In this document: positions 1 through 51,960 of the stretch, piece after piece | How positions within the stretch are numbered: the first letter of the stretch is position 1 | Layout of the letters: each line of letters opens with the position of its first letter | Source: Labrus mixtus | Lineage: Eukaryota; Chordata; Actinopteri; Labriformes; Labridae | Length of the DNA stretch: 64,000 nt | NCBI RefSeq assembly: GCF_963584025.1 | Contig: NC_083622.1 | Location: 28,423,301 to 28,487,300, forward strand | Direction: 5' to 3' | The notes under the pieces: generated by a model | The model's database searches: none | What the model was told of the DNA's origin: nothing | The model's input: the letters and a program-made list of their open reading frames with translations, nothing else | Translations under genes and position numbers: made by a program

Positions 1-730
1 GTGCAAGTGTAGAGAAAATGTTCTGTAGGAGGCTTGTTGGTATTGGGTCTAGAGAACAGGTGGTGGGCTGAGAGTCTAGCATCCTGGGTCAGGGGGGAGA
101 ATGAGGTGAGTAAAGGCACACCAAGGAGATCGTCGGTCCTAGTTGGACCGTCGGTGAGCGATCGTCGCCCTAGTTTTTGCGGTGTGTCCGGCTCTGTCAC
201 TACTCATCTGCCCCTGTTGGCCATTTTTTGGCCCATTCGACATGTTCAATCGGCAGTCGGTGAGAGGAATCTCTCTGATTGGCTGTTCGGTGATTCATTT
301 ATCTCCAGCTCTCGACACAAGTTCGACAAAGCCCCTTGAGCAGAGCATGCCGCTGAAGTATCCATGCTCACAAATTTCCCCCACGGGATCAATAAAGTTT
401 ATCAATAATGTTTATCTTTATCTTACACCCATTATTGCAGTTTCTCCTTATTTGTCGACTCTGCCTCTTCTTTTCATTTTCCTCCAAAAGACCAAAGGCT
501 GACACCAGCGCCATTTTCAACTTTTTGAAGACATTATTCTTGATTAGTAAGCTACCTATAAAAAGAGTGGTGAGCAACAGCGGTGTGAAAATGGTTTTCT
601 CGTATCATAACAACGAGCCGTCGGCTGTAGTCTTTGCCTTGCATTCTAGTGCAACTTTTTGGCCAAGACATGAGGCGACGCCACAGGCGGCTTTCGACGC
701 TACTAGTTCTTTGACATTGCAGTCATAAAC
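1..730. repeat. Repeat-like block, family unassigned, with a LINE/SINE-type 3' tail near 380-430
   Basis: This stretch is richer in CpG than its surroundings and has recurring GTCGG words (around 130-155, 250-265 and 618). It lacks a sustained reading frame. At about 383-427 the text CCCACGGGATCAATAAAG followed by TTTATC-like units resembles the end of many fish retroposons, where a GGGAT-AATAAAGT core is followed by a short simple repeat. It could be one or two old element fragments. I cannot name the family. Confidence 0.45.
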
Positions 731-2049
731 CTCCCTGTATATGTTAATAAGAGCGGTAACCATGATTGCATGATGATTTAAATGTTGAATTTTCTAGGAC
801 CAAATATTCCCAAATACAAAGACATTCAGTTTACTTGTGTGGGGCTGAAAATAGTTCTTAACAGTTACACTTTTTTCTTCTTCTTAAAAAAGAGGCTCAA
901 TTCAGCCAATAAACTAGTTGAATGTTCTGTCACATGGCTGATCAGATAATTGACTGGTCGCTGCAGCTTTAGGGTCTATACTCTTGGTCTAACTAAAACA
1001 GCCTCATAGAACCATGAGGGTTGATGCTGTGGAGACCAAAAGCTCCTAAATATGGGAAATGAAAAGTAATTTACAGTTTCAATGTTAATGTATGTTTCAG
1101 GAGGAACCTTCCTTTAAGAGCTATATCATTTCCACTGGCACTCTGTGGGTGTATGGTTAAAGAGACAATAGTTGAATTAGAGTTCATTGACGTAACTCTT
1201 CAAATCTGCTTTTTGCATCAAAAATCCTTCCTTCAGTGTCATAACCCCAGAACGCATAGACATCACACAGTATCTTATTATAGCCAGTGATAGCTGTTTT
1301 TCTTAAAGCTCAAGGAGGAACTTCTTTTCAAAGGTGCTCCTGAAGGCTTCAAGTTTCTCTCAGAACCATCAAATGCAAACCTTTTCTTCTGCATCACCAA
1401 AAGCATGTATCGTTAAAAATCAATCTGTCATAAATTAAATGGAAAGAAGAAAACATGGAATTACCCTTTTAAAACCCTTTTACATTCAATCCCTGTTACA
1501 TTTCAGTCGTCGGGCTGAGGAGTCTTACTAATGACTGTTTGAATCTTTCTAGAATGTGAAAATATAGAAAATAGAATGCAGAGATAAGAGATAATCTTTT
1601 AAAGATTATTTAACACCATTTTTGTTATACTTTACGTATCAAAAGACACTTCCACCGTTAATAATTGCGTAAAAATGAAACAGAATTCAGGTAACAAAAG
1701 GTTTGACACACTTGACTGTAATAAATGGACTTTTGATATCTATTGGAAAAGTGTGCTGCGTCCTTCACCGAGTACAGCACGCAGGCGTCATATGTATCGC
1801 GTCACATCGCACATGATCGCACGCTGCCTGTCCACACTGCATCCGTTAAATATATAATTCTTTGCAAAAGGAAACTGAAATTCACAGAGCAAACAATATG
1901 ACATCTAGTGCTTTTGTATTGGGTACAAACTGAAGTGTGGTGCTTTGTATTTAGGAGCTGTTTACTCAAATAAAAACACAGAGGTTCGTCAATAAACGGC
2001 TTGCGGTGAGCCCAAAAAATTGTTTCTCCGGTGTTTTTTCCACAAGTAA

Positions 2050-2340
2050 AAGCTCAACATTTTAATCACGGATGTGGATATTATTAATTCACTACGACGG
2101 AGGATGAGGGCCATGTTAAATTTTTTATTTTTTTAATTTCGCGATTAAAGTCCTAAATTTACGAGACTAAACTCGTAAATTTACGAGAATAATCACAACG
2201 TGTCAGAGTCTTGTAGAGCCCTTCCTTGTTCTTCGTCCGTCTATGCGAGTGACGGAGAGGAAAGAAGAAATGGGGTGTCAGGGTAAAAACGGCGTGTCGT
2301 GTCACGCCGCTTTGTGTTGCTGACACTCACTCACGTTGCA
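2050..2340. repeat. CpG-rich segment with palindromes, probably an old mobile-element fragment
   Basis: It contains the perfect palindrome CTCGTAAATTTACGAG at 2172-2187, preceded by a second partial copy (TAAATTTACGAG at about 2155-2166). A short hairpin GGCGTG/CACGCC lies around 2290-2308. The base composition differs from the flanking intron. No coding potential was seen. Confidence 0.35.
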
Positions 2341-2634
2341 TGCTGTTAGGACAGGCTGTTGTAAACCACTATGAAATGCTGAAACATGCATCGTCATTGC
2401 CATGAGTGCAGCCTCCACCATCACACACTGCACACAACCTTACCAAACTTGACGCAACAAAATTCATCCCCCTTCATTATGTTTTGCAAGCTGATTGCAA
2501 GTGGTGCTGGGATACATAGGAAATAAACCTAGTGGTTCCATTGATTGAAAGAGTATTAATGTTGACGAGTGACAACTTTTCTGAACACAATAGACAGTTG
2601 AAACCATTTTTCCTTTTCCTGGAAACTCCCCAAA

Positions 2635-2690
2635 ACAGACTGCGTCTTACATACCGGTGCGACTTATATCCTGTATTTTAAAGAACTTAA
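2635..2690. repeat. Short dispersed-repeat fragment with TGCGTCTTA / GTGCGACTTAT words
   Basis: The words ACTGCGTCTTACATACCGG and TGCGACTTATATCCTG resemble the ends of an old DNA-transposon-derived repeat found across vertebrates. Only the end appears to be left. Confidence 0.35.
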
Positions 2691-3828
2691 CAGTCAGTGT
2701 TGTGCTTAAAGTTATTATGACACTTTAAAGAAAGAAAATCAGTATCGGCCAAAAATCTGTCTGCAGGTCAAACCAAGTAAAACAAAAAAAATTGCAATTG
2801 GGGCATCTCTACCATATTTATATAAGAGTTTTGTATCCATGTGAATCTCCACATGTATCAACTCTGACAAACTGCATTTGTTATACAGTTTTTATCAGGG
2901 TTGAAGTGGTGTCACATAAGATTCACTATGCACAGGAACCCTCCAGACAAAAGAAAGGAAATCAGTTATTTCCTTTTGCTAGCCCGGCAGCAACAAATGT
3001 TTGTGACGTTATTTATGTGACTTGTGTTCTGGTTTATTTGTGCAGCGTATTCCTCGTTTCATGCAGGTATTTAACAAACAGACCTCCAATTGTCCATTTA
3101 ATCATATTCCACAATCTAGCTTGGTAAAAAATAGATTAAACAAAACAAAGTCAAGAAGTGGAACAGACTGGGAAGTGGACAGTGCTGCTGTGTTAGCATG
3201 CATACATGTTAACATTAGTGTCAGTTTGTGTACTTTTGCCCTCTGTATGATGAATGGGAGTCCTCTCTTTGTCAAGGTAATGTCAAACACAACATGTGAC
3301 AATGGAAACAGTTTCTTAGAGGCTCCTGCCGTGGCGCTAAAAAAACAGTTTATTCAATCTGTTCTGAGCCTTGAGTCGGCTCATCTCTCTCCGTCTGTGC
3401 TCTCACTTAAAGTGATGCGGTCCAAACTGACCGTAGAGAGACATTAAAGCTGAATTAACTGCCCACCTGAGTGTTGGGGAGGAAAACTTGGGACACCTTT
3501 TCTGGAGGAAGCCCACTATGAGAAAACTGTAGAAGAAGTTAAAGAAACCAAACACTTGCGGTGAATGTGCTCGTTAAAAATAAAGTAGTGTTTTTAAAAG
3601 CATCAGGAGGAAAAGCAGAAAGAGAGTGGTGTCTCTCATGAAGCCGAAATCCAAAATTGGCCGGTGTGGTCTTAATCCAGGAAACAAAAGAAAGTACTCT
3701 GTTTTCAAGGTTTCTTTTTGGCTTTATTAAAATATTTTTTTTATTAAACCAGCACACACATCATCATCAAGATGACTGATAACTTCTTGCTGTGCTAATC
3801 TTTAAATGTCTCTTTCGTCTCTTTCCAG

Positions 3829-44408
<40,580 letters not shown>

Positions 44409-44418
44409 ATTCCTTCAG
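44409..44418 (+). other. bckdhb: bckdhb 3' UTR, first segment up to a candidate splice donor
   Basis: The ten bases after the stop end in CTTCAG followed directly by GTGGGA, a good donor context. If it is used, the message continues at 46889. If not, the UTR reads through into 44419 onward, where an AATAAA at 45298-45303 could end a shorter transcript. Confidence 0.6.
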
Positions 44419-45297
44419 GTGGGAAAGATCTGAAAGCTCTCTTTAAGTACATTTGTTCAAGAGATATTATGTCATTTTCAAACACTTATTGTATATTAAG
44501 ACCTGTCAACAATTGCCCTATAATCTGCTCTATGTTTTCCTGTAATGTTTATTTGAAGTCAAGGAAACCATGACGTGCCATCAGAAATGATTACCCATAC
44601 ATCCTTGGAGAGACGGTGTAATTGCATTCAGTGTTTTATTTCCCCACACAATGTTTAACTTATCTTGTTCTAGACATATCGTTTATGATCATCCAGACTG
44701 TAGTGGCACTCCGTCTCTTTCTTCGTCCTCTGTACCACTTTTTGGAGTCAACTCACTGTATTTACAACGCGAGCGAAAAGACAGGACAACTTTCCTTCGT
44801 TTTAAAAGGTTTACTGAAAAAACTTCAAAGTAAAATACAGGTTTAACGCACGGTCTAACGCATGGTCAAAAAACTGTGTAGCTTCCATCAATATTGGACT
44901 CCAAACTGCTTACGTCACATCCGTCACAACTTTAACTACGCAGTGCTGTCATAACATAAACATCCAAAAACATAAACACTAACCTTTTTATCATTTATAA
45001 ATGACTAAATTATGCCTTTAAAACAATTTTAAACATTGTGAATTTACATGAAATTACTGTTATTAGGTTTTAATCATTTTTAACTAGATATTTAGTATTA
45101 ATCAATAATTTGCATATTGACTCTTACACAGACACATTCCAGGGACCCATTCAGATGTTGTATTATGTATATCTGATCTGTATTTCTACTATCCAAGTGA
45201 GACTGTGTTTTATTTACTAGCTAACATGTTAACAGCTTAACTTCTAAAAAGAAGAAAATACACATTTGGTCATAAAGCTAAAAACTGAGTTTGAAGA

Positions 45298-45303
45298 AAT
45301 AAA
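45298..45303 (+). terminator. Possible alternative polyadenylation signal for unspliced bckdhb 3' UTR
   Basis: AATAAA about 0.9 kb after the stop codon, followed by T/G-containing sequence. It would be used only if the donor at 44419 is skipped. Isolated hexamers are common in AT-rich DNA, so support is weak. Confidence 0.3.
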
Positions 45304-46364
45304 TTGTAAAAAAGTTCAAACTACACAGAAAACTCTGTTTTGGTTTCTGTATGACTTCAATTGATGAACATACTTTCCAAACATTTGACACTTGATTTAG
45401 AGGAGGATGTTTAGGCTTTGGTTCATTTGACATGCGTTACTGACCTCAGAGTAACATTTTTTATAGAACCTGTTTTAGTAACGGTGCTTTCATATTTTTC
45501 AAAATGAACAACAACCTAATGAAAATAATACATCAGCAACAATATACACAGGGCTTAAAGTTTTCCAGAACTGTGCCGGCGTGAGGCTGTTGGGAAAAAT
45601 ACAAATAAAACATTTTTACGCATGGGAATTTGTTGTACATGCAGTTTATGAAGTTCGAGGGAATGGAGTTCACTTATCAATGATATGCCAATCACGCAGC
45701 TCTTGCTCTCAACATAACCAACAGTACTAGCCAATCAGAAACAGAGTTTTTTTTTTTTTGCAACATAGGAAGCATGTGATCTAGCGATGTCGTGTTAGCA
45801 TGTAATGCTAGGCGGGCTGTCCCCGTATACTTTCTGCCAGTTCTTGACATTTAAGACCCATTGAACCCATTCAAAGTCATTAAAACACCATTAACAATCA
45901 CAGAGCATTAAATGTGAAAATATGACATTAAACGTACAATATGAAGAATTGAATTACAATATTTACGTTACAATATTGAAATTAATTAAAATTGGACTTA
46001 TTTATATATTTCTTTGTTGAGTATTTACATTACCTCAAATATTTCCAACAGTTATGAAGAGAAATAAGTCAATTTTGTAACGGAAGAGAGAGAGAGTAGC
46101 AGAGAGAACTCCCATGATTCCCCGCCAACCTCAATTGTAACATGCCACAGGCAGTGGACAGGCCTGTGTTCTTTGCTAAAAACTTGTAAAAACAGTTTGA
46201 AAGACATTATTTACAAGCACCTAATGTTTGATTAATACATAGCCTATTGAGCATGCCATGCAAATACAATATTTCATTTTGTTTACAAGAGGCACATTTT
46301 ATAAAAAAAGTTTGGTAAAGTATTGTTGAAATGAAAACAAATGGTATTTGATAAATTTCTTGTT

Positions 46365-46456
46365 CTGTGTTTCGTAGGTTGTTTGAGAAAAAATCGATCA
46401 GGTGTGGTTTAAAAAGAATTGGTGATTTTATTTTTAGGCCATATCGCCCAGCCCTA
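46365..46456 (-). mobile_element. Terminal fragment of a DNA transposon (TAGGGCTGGGCGATATGG end)
   Basis: Reverse complemented, it starts TAGGGCTGGGCGATATGG, CCTAAAAATAAAATCACCAA, a terminus seen in widespread vertebrate repeats of hAT-like type. I could not find the opposite end, so this is a broken copy. Confidence 0.55.
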
Positions 46457-46888
46457 GTCGGCTCTGTGCCTTTCAGGGTTCGAGGACTCTGGAGTCCTCC
46501 ACTGCTGAGTCTCATAGCCCCGACGGACACAGATTCACTTACTGAATCAGGTTTGGTTTGACAAACCTCTCTAGAATGTCTTCTGTAGAATTTAGACTCA
46601 GTTTGTTCTGTGTAGGGCACATCACTAAGGTGCCCTTGAAACCTCACCGAGGGGTGCTAGTTGGGGTTTCCAATTTGTAATGGAGAATATTTTTTAAACA
46701 ACTTTGTAATCTAGAATTGTGTTGGCTCTTTCAATAATGATGTAGAGGTAGAATCAACAAAGTATTCAATCTAATCCAAAAACCTCCCTTCAATGCTAAC
46801 CTTCTCCATGCAGCTCGACTTTTCCTCCTCATCTGCCGTCTGCTGTGGATCGCCAAGTTTTACTTATTGAACCTCTCTCCTCTTCCAG

Positions 46889-47360
46889 GGCCAACTTCGG
46901 GTCACCGTGAACTCCAAACACTCTTCTTTTCCTCTACATTCATCCAATCAGTGGGAAGCAGCCAGGAAAAGACACTTTGTTGACCATCGTATCAGGAAGT
47001 AGCATCCAGATGGGCTCCATGTCCCTCGAAGTCTGCCCGTGAATGGACTGTTACAGAACCTCTGGATCAGAGAACCTCATTCTTTTGCAAGACAAAAACA
47101 GCCTTGATTCACTCTGTTTGGTAGAACTCTACTTATGCATTCACATAACATGATTTATTTTCTCTTTAATAAGAGTGGGGTTCTGTGGGGATTAGTAGGT
47201 TGAATTTTGCGACTGTCTGCTTCTTTGTGCTGTTACTTTGAATGTGTTCAGCTCTGCTCTAATCTTTATTTAGTTTGACACAAACTCACCCTTATTGTAA
47301 TAATATAATGGATCTGTGGTTTTTATTGAAAATAAAGTAATCAGAATTGGTGAAAACACA
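46889..47360 (+). other. bckdhb: Predicted noncoding final exon of bckdhb (spliced 3' UTR)
   Basis: A strong pyrimidine tract (CCTCTCTCCTCTTCCAG, AG at 46887-46888) precedes this segment. It runs without a competing splice signal to an AATAAA at 47331-47336, followed by GT-rich DNA of the kind that lies downstream of cleavage sites. Joined to the donor at 44419 it would remove a 2470-bp intron that contains repeat debris. I recall that human BCKDHB also has transcripts differing only in the 3' UTR, which fits. The exact 3' end is approximate. Confidence 0.55.
47331..47336 (+). terminator. Polyadenylation signal AATAAA
   Basis: Canonical hexamer in TTGAAAATAAAGTAATC with GT/T-rich sequence about 25-50 nt downstream (TGGTTTGGTGATTG). 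It is the best candidate for the main bckdhb cleavage signal. Confidence 0.65.
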
Positions 47361-50300
47361 TGGTTTGGTGATTGCCTTTCTGTTGGATCTGTTAGAATTT
47401 CATGGTATCCTTTTGGCAGCTAAACATAAACAAGTTGTCCTTCATGGTTATCATGAAGTCATTTAGAGAAATGTTGCCAGTCAAACGTCCAGAGATCTTA
47501 CTTCATGTCCACTGTGGGAAGCTTGTGCTTGAATGAGAGTTTTTCCATTTTAATAGGTAGAAAATTGTCTCTCCTCGAAAAACATTGTATTTTCGATCTC
47601 TTACGATCACACTTGTTTTGTGAGAAGAGTCATAGAAGCAATCACGACTATTGTTTGAATCCTGTTTCCTTTTCAACAGGGTTACTGTTGCCTTATTAAA
47701 AATGCAGAAGTGGCTGTTTTGGACATGCCTCCATTAGAAAAATATGATGAGAAAATTAAAAGGGAACGTGTCAAACATGCTAACCTCCACAGGTTTAAGT
47801 GTAATATGGTGACAGAGTTAGAGAGATTGATTATAAATGAACAGTCGTTGTATTTAAGGTGGTAAAATGAAAAGTTTTTCATCAGAATGACATCACAAGA
47901 ATAACTTTCTGCCACCGACAAAATACGTCATCGCTTTCTACAAACATGAAAATGGTATATACCCAAAAATATAATTGAATCCAACCACAGTATATGTGTT
48001 TTGAACAAGTGTTTGAGGAAAGCATTAAACAATGAGCTAAGTGGCTAAAAGCTTTGTAAAGCTTGTTTTTATTTACATTCAGTCATTTTATTTCATTTTA
48101 TCATGGTAAGAATCCCTTTGACCAGAATGTTTTTATCATTTTCACCACTTTGGTGCACTAAACAAGTAAACATCAATATTGTTTTCAGGTGTTAGGGTTG
48201 AACATTTTGTAATAGGTAATATAAGCTGTTGCAATATTTCACATTAAGCAGATTCAAACCAACACAAACATTCATTTGTAGTTTCACACTCCATTACACG
48301 ATGTGTCAATAAGAGAGAGATTTCCTGGATAGTTTCTCACTTTCTCTGTCTAACATTTGTGGCTTTTTTAATAGCTTTTTTTTTTTTTTTTTTTGTGGCT
48401 CTTTATGCTTTTATTTTAGGAAGTGCGGGAAAGATGCTAATGATCAGATTCGAACCCGGGACGCCCACTTGGAGAGCTAGCTTCTGACATGGGGTGGCGC
48501 GCATTAACCATTAGGCTACCGGCGCCCATAATCAGAGGCTTTTATTTCAAAAAATTGGCTTGCTTCTTCTGGAAATAGTAATGGTGAAAGTGAACTAAGA
48601 AAATTGTAGTTAGGGGAAATTAAAAACAAAACAGTGAGCTTAAAGATGCTTAGAAAAAAACAAGCTGAGGGGAAGGGTTGGTTATGATTTGAACCCTTCT
48701 CATATCACACATTGTCTTTTGATCTATTGTATATTTTGAAGGATTGATTCACATCAAATGCATCTCGCATCCAAATGTGTTTTATGTGATTGTTAAGTCT
48801 GTGAATCAGAAAATCCTTGGGGGCACTGGGATTTCCATCCAGTGTTCAATTATTCACTGTCTGTGGAGCAGCTGCATTTCTCTTTTTATACAATCATGAC
48901 TGCAACGTTTTTCCAAGCTTCAGGAGACACTCCAAGTTGACTGAATGGAATATAGCTGTACTATGTTAGAACCAATCATTGGTATTTCCAGCTGGATTTC
49001 CCCTCAAATAGCTCAAAATGTGCTCTTCATGTCCTCATGACATTGAATTAATCAGCTTATGAGCTATTTGTCACAACTAGTTAACCTCTTTAGCATTTTC
49101 CCCCTGGACTTTTATGTGGACACAAACCTTCAGGTACTGACGGAGACTTCAGTCTATAGTCTGTTTTTCTATTTGTGCCTGTTCATCTTATTTAAAGAAT
49201 ATGTGAAGCCATAGTACATATAACCAAACAGAACTGCTGCTTTGTTGTTCTTTTGGTGTCTTTTGCACTTTTTCAAACGTACAGGAACACACAAACATGT
49301 GGACATTGTTTTTTTTTCTCTCTGTCATGGAATAAAAAAAGTCCTTTTTATGTTTACAAGTCGTGGTATAGAACTGTATATTTGCTTCATGTGTTCATGT
49401 TATTTCCAATATGTTCGGTTGACATTCCACAAATCAGCCTGCAGCTCTTTGTGTATGTTCTTTGGAGACAGCTCAGTATTTCAGGGCCTCATTGTGTACA
49501 GCATTGCTGCCTTATGGTCATTCACTCCTCATGCAGTTTTCGCAGCCTGTAGGGGAAGAATAATCAGCTTGCTAATGAAACGTTTACAGTGGAGGCATAA
49601 GGCAGACCCGCTGGAGCAGATGGCCCCCACGCCTCCAGGCCTTTGCTTTTCGTTTGTGTGATGAGAGCTGAACTTGAGCCATCAGTGTGGAGTTCAGGAG
49701 AAAGGAGAGAATGACTTCAAAGTGTGACAAATCAATAAACGGAGTGATCTTTTCCCCAGGGCTCTATTTGTATAATACTGCACTACAGAGAAAACATCTT
49801 CAAAGGATGGCTTGAATTTTGACCGGACATCGAAGAGTCCACAGTTTTGATTGTAATAGTCTTTTGGAAAATCAGATACAGTAACCATATGTACTTCTTT
49901 CTATGTCTTTGTGGGATTTAAAAAAAAAGAAAATATGTTTAAAAGTATACAGATCAAAATGTGAGATGTAAAATGCTTTCAATATGTCACTTTGTAAACA
50001 AATATGAAAGTGTTTGGAGAGCCTCTCCGTGCTGTAGAAGAAAACTGCACCACTGATGTTTTTCAGGTATCTAAGTGATACACTCTGCGTCTAAATAAAA
50101 CCACTTCACACAGTGTGTTGTGGCATGTCAAAATAAATGCATTTGGAATGGCTTTGATAGAAGTGCACTGCAGTGTATCACTGTAACAACGACCAGACCC
50201 CTTTCTGCAGAGCATACACAGCCTACAATGATCTGAACTTTCAAAGGGAGACATATGTTAATGTCTTCTACGCTGGAATGTACGCGTGTCTGCGTGCAAG

Positions 50301-50400
50301 ATACTGTTTTTCATAATTGTGTGTTTGACTCCTGCTCACCTTGTTTGTGTAAGAACTGTCATAATGTTTGGTCGCTTTGCAGGACGTAGGACCCAGAATC
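47361..50400. other. Intergenic DNA downstream of bckdhb, first part
   Basis: AT-rich, with one SINE at 48379-48527. No coding exon, RNA gene or promoter-like CpG cluster was seen. Confidence 0.7.
48379..48527 (-). mobile_element. Short tRNA-derived SINE, minus strand
   Basis: Read on the minus strand: GGGCGCCGGTAGCCTAATGG (A-box region), then the B box GGGTTCGAATC, a short body (CTAAAATAAAAGC) and an 18-bp poly(A). Both RNA polymerase III boxes are well preserved, so it is relatively young. It is not a functional tRNA because the spacing and arms do not close into a cloverleaf. Confidence 0.8.
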
Positions 50401-51252
50401 AGCGATCAAGTGAAAAAAAGAGCCTAGATTTAGTCAAAATAAATTTGAAATGATTCCACTAATCAGCGAGTATCTGCTAAATCTTTGTAAAGTTTTCGAT
50501 AGGATTCTCAGCGCTCTCCACCACAAACCCAGCTCGAAATGTTAAGATGAAATCCTGTCTGTCATTTTGGTCTGGGTGAAAGCAGGGCCTTAACCACGGC
50601 GGTGAGGCGCCCCCTCTTTAGGGCGGGGTGGCAAAGATGACCTCTGCTTGGTAGGAAGGCCATAATAGCATCTATGCTCTGACAGTGTGTCATTACACAC
50701 TATATTTACATGAAACGCAGAAACCCAGGGTGGCAGGTCACATCGTGAGGCTGCGGGGGGGCGAGGATTCTCTGGTGCATGTCGAAGCGAACAACCAGAA
50801 ATTACTGATGATTATAGAACCGCTCATCCTGTAATATGGCCTGTTGTGAATTTTAATGGTTGTCGGGGCATGTTTTACAGCGTCATTACAAAAATCATTG
50901 GACTGCTACCATTGAATTCATCTCACTGCCATTTGATATTTTAATTTGTTGGATAATTATAATATACAAACCCTGGGTTAGTGTGTCCTGGCTGAAGTTG
51001 AAAATGATGATGACAAATCATTGGCATCGGATCATTTCAGCTCAGCATTAGAGAGGGGTCTTGTCCTGAAATACACGTTCATTTTGACTGATAAGAAGAT
51101 GAGGATGGCATAACAGCAAATTAGAGATAACCATATCAAAATGGCAGCTTTCTTAAAGGTACAGCTCTGGCCCGCCGTGGTCATGGCTGACAGGAGACTC
51201 TGGAGGAAAAAAGTCCTCGACCTCAAACGACATTTTGGTCGCACAAGTGTCA

Positions 51253-51960
51253 TTAGATTAGATTAGATTAGAAAACTTTATTCATCCCCAGCGGGGAAAC
51301 TCGTTATCAAACTGGTCAATTCATACACACAACAAACATCATCGACAGTACACAACAAGTAAATAAACAACAAACACAAATGAAACCAATTGAGACATCA
51401 TGTACAGCCATGAGTCAGAGCCACAACTAAAAATGTTCATTAAAATATCTGACTGCTGCTGGAACAAAGGAGCTCCTGAGCCGTTCAGTGGAACACTCAA
51501 CGCTAGTCACTCATTGGAGGAGCTTCGGAGTCCATTAAAAACAGCATGAAGAGGGGCGCTGGTGGCACAGTGGTTAGTGTGAGCGCCCCATGTATGGAGG
51601 CTATGATCCTCCAAGCGAGCGGCCCAGGTTCAAATCCCACCTGTGGCTCCTTTCATGCAATTCATTCCCTTCTCTCTCTCTTGCTGATTTCCAGCTCTAT
51701 CCACTGTCCTATCTCTCCATTAAAGGCAGAAAAAGCCCAAAAATAAATCTTAAAAAAAAAAAAAAAAACAGCATGAAGAGGATTGACTTCAAATATCAAA
51801 ACAACAAGTTTTTAGTTTGGTCCTCATTCTCTTATCCAAGGTAACCTCAAGTGAGTGTGGGGTAATGCCGATCACAGAGCCAGCCTGTTTGATCATCTTA
51901 TTGATTCTGTTCTTATCATCCACACAGAATCAATAAGCCGAGTAGTTAAAGTCTTTATCG
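51253..51960 (-). mobile_element. LINE 3'-end remnant, interrupted by a SINE
   Basis: On the minus strand it ends TTCCCCGCTGGGGATGAATA, AAGTTTTC and then (TAATC)n. Upstream parts on either side of the SINE (51253-51540 and 51782-51960) include CACAGAGCCAGCCTGTTTGA and AGGAGCTCCTGAGCCGTTC words typical of fish LINE 3' regions. Family not assigned (RTE/Rex or L2-like). Confidence 0.6.
51555..51767 (+). mobile_element. tRNA-derived SINE with 14-bp target duplication
   Basis: ACAGCATGAAGAGG flanks it on both sides (51541-51554 and 51768-51781). The head has A box TGGCACAGTGG and B box GGTTCAAATCC. The body has CACTGTCCTATCTCTCCATT and AAGGC, and the element ends in about 16 A. The good boxes, long poly(A) and perfect duplication mark a recent insertion into the LINE remnant. 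Confidence 0.9.

Larger units (their letters stand above)
1..3828 (+). other. bckdhb: bckdhb intron upstream of the first exon in the window (3' part)
   Basis: No coding exon was found. The first 0.75 kb is a GC- and CpG-richer block that looks like dispersed repeat. A second CpG-rich block lies at about 2050-2340 and a short repeat fragment at about 2635-2690. The rest is AT-rich with no recognisable feature. The intron ends in a good pyrimidine tract and CAG at 3826-3828. Confidence 0.8.
44419..46888 (+). other. bckdhb: Probable 3' UTR intron of bckdhb, or unspliced UTR
   Basis: A 2470-bp AT-rich stretch between a consensus donor and a consensus acceptor. It includes a repeat end (46365-46456) and a CpG-containing stretch around 44740-44950. 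No open frame with coding character was seen; the 146-codon minus-strand frame at 46207-46647 crosses the repeat. Confidence 0.55.

Noticed and set aside
46207..46647. 146-codon minus-strand ORF after bckdhb
   Set aside because: It crosses a DNA-transposon end (46365-46456), has no domain signature and is probably within the 3' UTR intron.
48379..48527. Possible tRNA gene (good A and B boxes, minus strand)
   Set aside because: The arms do not form a full cloverleaf, and it continues into a body with poly(A); it is a SINE.
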